NCBI GenBank assembly: GCA_028715665.1
Contig: JAQURI010000015.1
Span: 1 to 17,490 of the forward strand
Origin: Candidatus Ratteibacteria bacterium
Lineage (GTDB): Bacteria; CAIJMQ01
Length of the DNA stretch: 17,490 nucleotides
Reading direction: 5' to 3'
Shown here: positions 12,272 to 17,490 of the stretch, piece by piece
Numbering within the stretch: position 1 is the first letter of the stretch
How the letters are laid out: every line of letters starts with the position of its first letter
Made by a program: the position numbers and the translations under genes
The notes under the pieces: generated by a model
The model's database searches: none
The model's input: only the letters and a program-made list of their open reading frames with translations
Told to the model about the DNA's origin: nothing

Positions 12272-13132
12272 ATGGCAAAATTATCGCATGAGAAAAAAGT
12301 CGGGATATTCTTTGTCGTAACTGTTTTGCTTACTATAGCGGTCATCGTTATTTTTGGGAAAATTCGCCCTTTCAGACATGGCTATAATTTTATAGTCACT
12401 TTTAACCATGTATCGGGCTTAAAAGCGGGAGACGATGTGCGATTTGCAGGACTGAAAGTCGGAGAAGTATCTTCACTGGAAGAAACAGGGGAAAGAATAT
12501 TGGTAAAACTTTGGATTCAGGAAAGGACAAAAATAGAAAGGGATTCAAGAATTACCGTTGCGCAAGTTTCGGTAATGGGAGGCAAATATGTGGCCGTTTC
12601 ACCCAGCAGGACTAAGGCCAAACCGATTGCTCCCGGAGAAATAGTGGCAGGGTTCGACCCCCCTGTTTTTGAAGATATCGTGGTCCAATTCGGGGAAGCA
12701 TGGAGCGAAATCAGGGAAATAATAATAAAATTAAGCGATTCCTTTTTGCAGACCTCGGAAGAAACGCGCCAAATTTTAAAAGAGAATAGAGAACCTATAC
12801 AGAAGCTTATTACCTCTCTCAATGAAGTCGCGGACAATTTGAATAAAATAGTTGCCAATATAGAAGAAGGCAAAGGCACTATCGGCAAGTTGGTGGTGGA
12901 AGAAGACCTCTATAATGAGACCTTGCAGTCGGTAAAAGAGTTGAGAGCAACCATAGAAGAAACCAAGAAAACGATTAAAGATATTGAACCGCATCTTAAG
13001 GCAACGATAGAGAACATAGAGACGATTACCGACAGACTGGAAAGAGGCGAAGGCACTTTGGGAAGGATGCTTAAGCCGAGGACCGCTCCAAGCACTAGTA
13101 TTAAAGACGGCAATAAGGGCTATATAAAATAA
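12272..13132 (+). CDS. mlaD: MlaD-family MCE-domain protein
   Basis: This 286-aa protein is the membrane-anchored substrate-binding subunit of the Mla lipid transporter. Residues 10-29 form one transmembrane helix. The MCE domain spans about 38-113, with VSGLKAGDDVRFAGLKVGEVSSL (47-69) and VSVMGGKYVAVSP (99-111). A long helical/coiled-coil region (about 140-260) follows, carrying two copies of a Gly motif: EEGKGTIGKLVVEEDLYNE (198-216) and ERGEGTLGRMLK (257-268). This is typical of longer MlaD proteins outside Enterobacteria, where the helical part may form a tunnel or reach the outer membrane. AAGGGA lies about eight bases before the ATG. Confidence 0.94.
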   Translation: MAKLSHEKKVGIFFVVTVLLTIAVIVIFGKIRPFRHGYNFIVTFNHVSGLKAGDDVRFAGLKVGEVSSLEETGERILVKLWIQERTKIERDSRITVAQVSVMGGKYVAVSPSRTKAKPIAPGEIVAGFDPPVFEDIVVQFGEAWSEIREIIIKLSDSFLQTSEETRQILKENREPIQKLITSLNEVADNLNKIVANIEEGKGTIGKLVVEEDLYNETLQSVKELRATIEETKKTIKDIEPHLKATIENIETITDRLERGEGTLGRMLKPRTAPSTSIKDGNKGYIK

Positions 13133-13151
13133 TTTCCCTCTGTAAATACCT

Positions 13152-13637
13152 ATGCTCATAGGAATTTTGTCGGACTCTCATGACAATGTCCCTTATTTAA
13201 ATAAGGCCGTAGGAATATTTAACCAAAATCAAGTCAGCCATGTTTTACATGCGGGAGATTTTGTATCCGCTTTTACCGCTAAACCTTTTGTAAATTTAAA
13301 ATGCAAATTTACGGGCGTATTTGGAAATAACGACGGCGACAAATTACTTTTAAAAGATAAGTTTAAAGACATCGGCGAAATATATGACGATGTTTATGAA
13401 GAGATAATAGACGGCAGGAAAGTAATCTTATTTCACAGAGAGACGTTGGTAGAGGAAGTTGCCAAAAGCAAGAAATACGATATCATAATTTACGGACATA
13501 CGCATAAAATAGACATAAGGGAAGGAGACCCCCTTATCGTCAATCCCGGGGAATGCGGAGGGTGGCTTACCGGCAAATCCACAGTTGCTGTTCTCGATAC
13601 CGAAAAAATGAAAGCGGAAATAATAGAACTTAAATAA
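13152..13637 (+). CDS. YfcE/MJ0936-type metallophosphoesterase
   Basis: This 161-aa calcineurin-like phosphoesterase has the compact YfcE/MJ0936 form. Metal ligands are visible as SDSH (D8, H10), HAGD (D36), GNND (N59) and GHTH (H116, H118). The fourth-motif His is in LFHRE (H95), where small members usually read HG. NPGE (131-134) is also typical. Family members hydrolyse phosphodiesters in vitro, but physiological substrates are mostly unknown. It starts 19 bp after mlaD with no strong Shine-Dalgarno and is followed 11 bp later by a small ORF, so it is probably in the same transcript. Confidence 0.92.
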   Translation: MLIGILSDSHDNVPYLNKAVGIFNQNQVSHVLHAGDFVSAFTAKPFVNLKCKFTGVFGNNDGDKLLLKDKFKDIGEIYDDVYEEIIDGRKVILFHRETLVEEVAKSKKYDIIIYGHTHKIDIREGDPLIVNPGECGGWLTGKSTVAVLDTEKMKAEIIELK

Positions 13638-13648
13638 AAGGGAATAAT

Positions 13649-13777
13649 ATGGAAGTTTTAAGAAAGGGTCCTTCTGCGAAAAGGATAGACCAGAGATCTT
13701 TCCGGCAAAAACGCATGAATTCAAAGTGCAATGCAAATTTAAACATTCGCGCTCTTAAATCAAAAATGAAAAAATAA
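13649..13777 (+). CDS. Putative 42-aa basic protein
   Basis: The ORF runs from ATG 13649 to TAA 13775-13777. It fits snugly between the phosphoesterase (11 bp gap) and the response regulator (12 bp gap), and AAAAGGGA lies six to seven bases before its ATG, a better ribosome site than several neighbours have. The product begins MEVLRKGPSAKRIDQRSF and ends RALKSKMKK. It is very basic (many Lys/Arg, few acidic residues), has one Cys and no hydrophobic span. I recognise no family. It could be a real small protein, an RNA-binding peptide, or simply a translated linker. Position and SD are the support. Confidence 0.5.
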   Translation: MEVLRKGPSAKRIDQRSFRQKRMNSKCNANLNIRALKSKMKK

Positions 13778-13789
13778 AGGGTGTAAACT

Positions 13790-15124
13790 ATGCGGCAAAA
13801 TATATTGATAATAGAGGACGATAAAAATACCAAAGAAGGTTTGAAAAAAATTTTAGAGGCGGCAAAATACGATATCGCGGCTTTTGAAAAGGGAGAAGAC
13901 GCCCTCGATTATCTCAAAAGCAATAAAGTGGATATTATTCTGTCCGATATGAAAATGCCCGGAATGAGCGGGATAGAAGTGTTGAAAAAATCCCAGGAAA
14001 TTTCTCCCTCGACTTTGATGATAATCCTGACTGCTTACGGCACGGTTGAAAATGCCGTGGAAGCCATGAAATTGGGAGCATACGACTATCTTACGAAACC
14101 GTTGAATTTGGAAAAATTGTCCATAGTAATACAGAGGGCGCTCTCTTACAGAAAGCTTAAGGAAGATTATGAATCGTTGAAAAAAGAAATCAGCCAGCGG
14201 TATTCCTTCGAAAATATTATCGGGCAATCGAAAAAAATGAAGCAGGTTTTCGAAACGATTTCGCAGGTGGCCCAAACAAGAGCCACCGTTTTGATACACG
14301 GCGAATCCGGCACCGGCAAAGAATTGATTGCTAAAGCTATCCATCAAAGAAGCAACCGCAAAGATAAAAATTTCATTGCAGTCCAATGTTCCACTCTCTC
14401 GAAGGGGGTCATAGAGTCCGAACTCTTCGGACACGAGAAAGGGGCATTCACCGGTGCGACGGAGTCCAGACAAGGCAGGTTCGAATTGGCAAACGGCGGA
14501 ACGCTCTTTTTGGACGAAATCAGCGAAATCCCGCCGTCCGTGCAGGTAAAACTCCTGAGAGTGCTGGAAGAAAGACAATTTGAAAGAGTAGGCGGGACAA
14601 AAACAATAAAAGTCGACACGAGAATAATTGCGGCGACAAATCAGGATTTAGAAAAACTGATTAAGGAAAACAAATTCCGCGAAGACCTTTATTGGAGGCT
14701 GAATGTCGTAAAAATAGAGGTCCCGCCGCTTAGAGAAAGAAGAGACGATATCCCCCTTCTTGTTCATTCTTTCATAAAAGAATCAAGCAAAGCGAACAAA
14801 AAAAAGATAAAAGGAATTTCGTCAAAAGCGCTTATGCTTTTACAGAACCACGATTGGCGCGGAAACGTAAGAGAACTTAAAAATGCCATCGAATCCATGG
14901 TAGTCCTTTCCAATAAAGAAATTATAGGGGTCGAAGAGATTTCCTCTTATGTGAAAAAAGAGAATGAAATTGATGGGACCATCAACATAAAAGGAACTAT
15001 GCATCTTGACGAAATAGAAAAAATAGTCATCAACAAAGCTCTAAAGAAAGCCGGCGGCAATAAATCAAAAGCTGCCGAAATACTCGGCATCAGCAGGAAA
15101 ACGCTCCATAGAAAACTATCTTAA
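13790..15124 (+). CDS. NtrC-class sigma-54-dependent response regulator
   Basis: This 444-aa enhancer-binding transcription factor has three domains. The receiver (about 1-120) has the acidic pocket D10/D11, phosphoacceptor D53 in SDMKMPG, T81 and K103. The AAA+ domain (about 141-370) has Walker A GESGTGKE (171-178), the sigma-54 contact loop GAFTGA (218-223) after ESELFGHEK, Walker B TLFLDE (238-243) and FREDLYWRLNV (296-306). A Fis-type helix-turn-helix lies at about 405-444 (GGNKSKAAEILGISRKTLHRKL). All key residues are present, so it should be a working activator when phosphorylated. No sensor kinase is in the window. AAAGGGTG precedes the ATG. Its likely target lies immediately downstream: a sigma-54 promoter in front of dnaK. 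Confidence 0.96.
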   Translation: MRQNILIIEDDKNTKEGLKKILEAAKYDIAAFEKGEDALDYLKSNKVDIILSDMKMPGMSGIEVLKKSQEISPSTLMIILTAYGTVENAVEAMKLGAYDYLTKPLNLEKLSIVIQRALSYRKLKEDYESLKKEISQRYSFENIIGQSKKMKQVFETISQVAQTRATVLIHGESGTGKELIAKAIHQRSNRKDKNFIAVQCSTLSKGVIESELFGHEKGAFTGATESRQGRFELANGGTLFLDEISEIPPSVQVKLLRVLEERQFERVGGTKTIKVDTRIIAATNQDLEKLIKENKFREDLYWRLNVVKIEVPPLRERRDDIPLLVHSFIKESSKANKKKIKGISSKALMLLQNHDWRGNVRELKNAIESMVVLSNKEIIGVEEISSYVKKENEIDGTINIKGTMHLDEIEKIVINKALKKAGGNKSKAAEILGISRKTLHRKLS

Positions 15125-15125
15125 A

Positions 15126-15369
15126 ATAGTTTATAGTTAATGGTGAATGGCTTTAAACACTATAAACCATAGACCAAACAGTGTGTCAAAAAATCCCTGT
15201 TTTCCTACATAGCCATAAAAACTGCGTCAAATAGTCCCAAAAGATAGTTTATAGTTAATAGTGTATGGTTTATGGTGAATGGCGGATAGTTTAAAATAAA
15301 AAATTTTAAATAGCCCCATAGCACATCGTTTTTTTACCATATACTATCTACTATTGGCTATTAAACCAT
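15126..15369. repeat. ATAGTTTATAGTTAAT word repeats upstream of dnaK
   Basis: ATAGTTTATAGTTAAT occurs exactly at 15126-15141 and 15244-15259, each followed by GGTGAATGGC-like tails (15141-15151, 15274-15283). Inverted relatives are at 15159-15172 (ACTATAAACCATAG) and 15336-15369 (ACCATATACTATC... ending AAACCAT). Together with the boxes at 15182-15238 and the sigma-54 site, these account for most of the 340-base gap between the response regulator gene and dnaK; no ORF is supported there. Confidence 0.7.
15182..15238 (+). promoter_or_regulatory. Candidate activator binding boxes (UAS) for the dnaK sigma-54 promoter
   Basis: TGTGTCAAAAAATCCC (15182-15197) and TGCGTCAAATAGTCCC (15223-15238) agree at 13 of 16 positions. 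Their 41-bp spacing is about four helical turns, so both would face the same side. They lie roughly 165-215 bases before the predicted sigma-54 start, a usual enhancer distance, and are set between the two word-repeat blocks. Binding by the adjacent response regulator is inferred. Confidence 0.45.
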
Positions 15370-15374
15370 TTTTA

Positions 15375-15390
15375 TGGCACAAACTTTGCA
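15375..15390 (+). promoter_or_regulatory. Sigma-54 (RpoN) promoter upstream of dnaK
   Basis: TGGCAC (15375-15380), five bases, then TTGCA (15386-15390) is an exact match to the -24/-12 consensus, with GG and GC separated by the required 10 bases. Transcription would start near 15401, giving a leader of about 64 bases before dnaK. No CIRCE element was seen in this gap. Confidence 0.82.
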
Positions 15391-15464
15391 TATTATTCTA
15401 AACCTAATATTGAAAATCAAGAAACATTAATTAACTTGAAAATATTTTAAAGGAGGCAATATCA

Positions 15465-17369
15465 ATGGCTAAAGTAATAGGAATAGACCTCGGGACGACG
15501 AATTCATGCATGGCTGTTATGGAAGGCGGCAAGCCCGTCGTAATTGCTAACGTAGAAGGCGGAAGGACTACGCCGTCGGTGGTGGCAATTACAAAATCGC
15601 GGGAAAGGCTTGTCGGTTCTGCGGCCAAAAGGCAGGCAATAATCAACCCTCAAAATACCGTCACATCCATAAAAAGGTTTATGGGAAGAAAATATAACGA
15701 AGTCCCCAAAGAAATCGATATAGTCGGGTATAAAGTGGAAAAAGATTCGGAAGGAAATGCCGTTGCCGTTATGGCAGACAAGAAATACAAACCAGCCGAA
15801 ATCTCCGCGATGATACTGCAAAAGATGAAACACGACGCTGAAAGTTACCTCGGCGAAAAAATCACTCAGGCAGTCATAACGGTCCCTGCTTATTTCAATG
15901 ATTCTCAAAGGCAGGCCACAAAAGACGCCGGCAAAATTGCCGGACTTGAAGTTTTAAGAATAATAAACGAGCCGACGGCCGCTTCCTTAGCTTATGGATT
16001 GGATAAGAAAAAAGCCGAAACCATAGTCGTGTATGACCTGGGCGGCGGCACATTCGATGTGTCTATCCTTGAAATAGGCGAGGGCGTATTCGAAGTAAAA
16101 GCCACAAACGGCGATACGCATTTGGGCGGAGACAATTTCGACCAGAAAATTATGGATTGGCTGGCGGATGAATTCAAAAAAGATAACGCGATAGACCTGC
16201 GTAAAGACCCCATGGCTCTTCAGAGATTAAAAGAGGCCTCTGAAAAAGCAAAATGCGAACTTTCTACTTCTTTGGAAACCGAAATAAATCTCCCGTTTAT
16301 CACGGCGGATTCTTCAGGACCGAAGCATTTAAGCATCAAACTAACGCGCGCGCAGCTTGAAAAATTGGTGGACGACCTTATAGAAAAAACGGTTGCCCCC
16401 TGCAAACGTGCGCTTGCCGACGCAAAATTAAAACCGGAAAACATCAACGAAGTCATTCTGGTGGGCGGTCAGACAAGGATGCCCCAGGTCCAGCAATTAG
16501 TGAAAGATTTATTTAAAAAAGAACCGCACAAAGGAGTTAATCCCGACGAGGTCGTTGCCGTTGGTGCGGCAATTCAGGCCGGCGTTTTAAAAGGCGAAGT
16601 AAAAGACATTCTGTTATTGGACGTTACGCCCCTGACCTTGGGAATAGAAACCTTGGGAGGAGTGAGGACTCCGCTAATTACAAGAAACACGACCATTCCC
16701 ACAAGAAAAAGCGAAATGTTCACAACGGCGGCTGACAGCCAAACATCCGTGGAGGTCCATGTTCTTCAGGGCGAAAGAGAAATGGCTTCAGACAACAAAA
16801 CCATCGGCAGATTCCAGCTTATGGGCATACCGCCCGCTCCCAGAGGAGTGCCGCAGATAGAAGTGACCTTCGATATAGACGCAAACGGCATATTGAATGT
16901 TTCCGCAAAAGACAGGGCAACGGGAAAAGAACAAAGCATAAAAATACAAGCTTCAGGAGGCCTTTCCGAACAGGAAAAGGAGCGCCTTGTGAAAGAAGCG
17001 GAGCAGCATTCCGAGGAAGACAAGAAGAAAAAAGAAAAAGCGGAAGCAAGAAACAAAGCCGATACGGTCGTTTATCAGTCCGAAAAAATGTTGAAAGAGA
17101 ACAAAGATAAAATAAAGCCCGAACAACAGAAAAAACTGGAAGATGCGATAAAACAAGTAAAAGACGCCGTCAGCAGAGATGATGCGGAAGGAATTAATCA
17201 AGCTACGGAAAATTTAAACCAGACATGGCATGCTGTGTCGTCCGAGCTTTATCAGCAGACCACTGCGCAGGGAGAACAGCAAAGCAAGCAGTCCAAACAA
17301 CGCGGCGGTTCCAAGAACAATGAGGGAGATGTAATAGACGCCGATTATAAGGTAGAGGATGAAAAATAA
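15465..17369 (+). CDS. dnaK: Molecular chaperone DnaK (Hsp70)
   Basis: This is a full-length 634-aa Hsp70, the ATP-driven chaperone that works with DnaJ and GrpE on unfolded proteins in the cytosol. The nucleotide-binding domain starts MAKVIGIDLGTTNSC and contains VITVPAYFNDSQRQATKDAG (~138-157), INEPTAASLAYG (~167-178), VVYDLGGGTFDVSIL (~187-201), GDTHLGGDNFD and VILVGGQTRMP (~330-340). The linker is DILLLDVTPLTLGIETLGG (~384-402), and the substrate-binding domain continues through IPPAPRGVPQIEVTFDIDANGILNVSAKD. The lid ends in a Gln/Ser/Lys-rich linker and a conserved acidic tail DVIDADYKVEDEK. The GG-AGG at 15451-15456 (AAAGGAGG) is the strongest Shine-Dalgarno on the plus strand. A sigma-54 promoter lies about 75-90 bases upstream. 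A grpE-like gene follows after 18 bp. Confidence 0.98.
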   Translation: MAKVIGIDLGTTNSCMAVMEGGKPVVIANVEGGRTTPSVVAITKSRERLVGSAAKRQAIINPQNTVTSIKRFMGRKYNEVPKEIDIVGYKVEKDSEGNAVAVMADKKYKPAEISAMILQKMKHDAESYLGEKITQAVITVPAYFNDSQRQATKDAGKIAGLEVLRIINEPTAASLAYGLDKKKAETIVVYDLGGGTFDVSILEIGEGVFEVKATNGDTHLGGDNFDQKIMDWLADEFKKDNAIDLRKDPMALQRLKEASEKAKCELSTSLETEINLPFITADSSGPKHLSIKLTRAQLEKLVDDLIEKTVAPCKRALADAKLKPENINEVILVGGQTRMPQVQQLVKDLFKKEPHKGVNPDEVVAVGAAIQAGVLKGEVKDILLLDVTPLTLGIETLGGVRTPLITRNTTIPTRKSEMFTTAADSQTSVEVHVLQGEREMASDNKTIGRFQLMGIPPAPRGVPQIEVTFDIDANGILNVSAKDRATGKEQSIKIQASGGLSEQEKERLVKEAEQHSEEDKKKKEKAEARNKADTVVYQSEKMLKENKDKIKPEQQKKLEDAIKQVKDAVSRDDAEGINQATENLNQTWHAVSSELYQQTTAQGEQQSKQSKQRGGSKNNEGDVIDADYKVEDEK

Positions 17370-17387
17370 AAAATACCGGTTAGAACG

Positions 17388-17490
17388 ATGGACAAAATAC
17401 ATCACGAAAATAAAGCTAAAAAAGAACCGATAGGATTGGAGCAGAAGAAAGACGAACAGATAGCTGCTCTGATCAAAGAAAAAGAAGAAA
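17388..17490 (+). CDS. grpE: Probable GrpE nucleotide exchange factor, N-terminus (partial)
   Basis: An ORF opens at ATG 17388, 18 bp after dnaK, and runs off the window edge. The visible 34 residues begin MDKIHHENKAKKEPIGLEQ and continue KKDEQIAALIKEKEE. This is the low-complexity charged start and beginning coiled coil expected of GrpE, which exchanges ADP on DnaK. The diagnostic GrpE core is outside the window, so the name rests on position after dnaK and composition. No good Shine-Dalgarno is visible; coupling to dnaK is likely. Confidence 0.55.
   Translation, partial: MDKIHHENKAKKEPIGLEQKKDEQIAALIKEKEE

Noticed and set aside
13853..14578. 241-codon minus-strand ORF
   Set aside because: Antisense shadow of the sigma-54 regulator, which has every family motif intact.
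15125..15464. CIRCE element or other HrcA site for dnaK
   Set aside because: No TTAGCACTC-N9-GAGTGCTAA-like inverted repeat could be found in the gap.
15465..17369. Several antisense ORFs of 60-134 codons opposite dnaK
   Set aside because: Shadows of a strongly conserved gene with no start signals of their own.

Overview
The window (about 42% GC by eye, coding on both strands) looks like a chromosomal segment from a diderm bacterium. The evidence is an O-antigen-ligase-type membrane protein, an MlaE/MlaF/MlaD lipid-transport set, lipoprotein and Sec signals, and a sigma-54 activator. I cannot place it taxonomically from sequence alone. The TPR-fused ligase, the abundance of small palindromic repeats and the mix of Shine-Dalgarno and apparently SD-less starts would fit an uncultured candidate phylum such as Omnitrophota or a relative, but that is a low-confidence guess.

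Layout. 1-503 (+) is the 3' end of leuS. A CATTGCGAG-type palindromic repeat fills the convergent gap at 511-583. From 5621 down to 602 the minus strand carries a long run of envelope-type genes: a SIMPL-domain protein, a four-helix membrane protein, a lipoprotein, a DUF3467 protein, a three-gene membrane cassette headed by an RDD protein, an anchored unknown protein and a polysaccharide deacetylase. The three-gene cassette is bracketed by a 33-bp near-perfect direct repeat (2081-2113 and 3638-3670). From 7256 down to 5732 are a tiny ERR/DRR-repeat protein and a BaiN/HI0933-family flavoprotein. 7257-7731 holds no gene but an unusually dense array of hairpins. On the plus strand follow rsmD, an O-antigen ligase/TPR protein, mlaE, mlaF, mlaD, a YfcE/MJ0936-type phosphoesterase, a previously hidden 42-codon ORF, an NtrC-class sigma-54 response regulator, dnaK and the start of a grpE-like gene.

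Most interesting points. (1) The flavoprotein gene carries an in-frame palindromic element that is clearly related to part of the intergenic hairpin array about 1 kb away, plus two further in-frame hairpins in family-variable positions. LeuRS has an 18-codon in-frame insertion with duplicated flanking codons. Together these suggest a palindromic element family tolerated inside proteins, similar in principle to the Rickettsia palindromic elements. (2) A textbook sigma-54 promoter (TGGCAC-N5-TTGCA, 15375-15390) lies upstream of dnaK and directly downstream of the gene for a sigma-54 activator, with two similar boxes 41 bp apart at enhancer distance. This suggests sigma-54 control of the chaperone operon. 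(3) Three intergenic gaps on the plus strand are each built from their own short word, repeated and then inverted, one of them with an exact 10-bp period.

How the genes fit together. The plus-strand genes link outer-envelope construction (the polysaccharide ligase/polymerase and MlaEFD phospholipid traffic) to a regulator and the DnaK system, which would fit envelope or protein-folding stress. The minus-strand genes are mostly membrane or exported proteins of unknown function.
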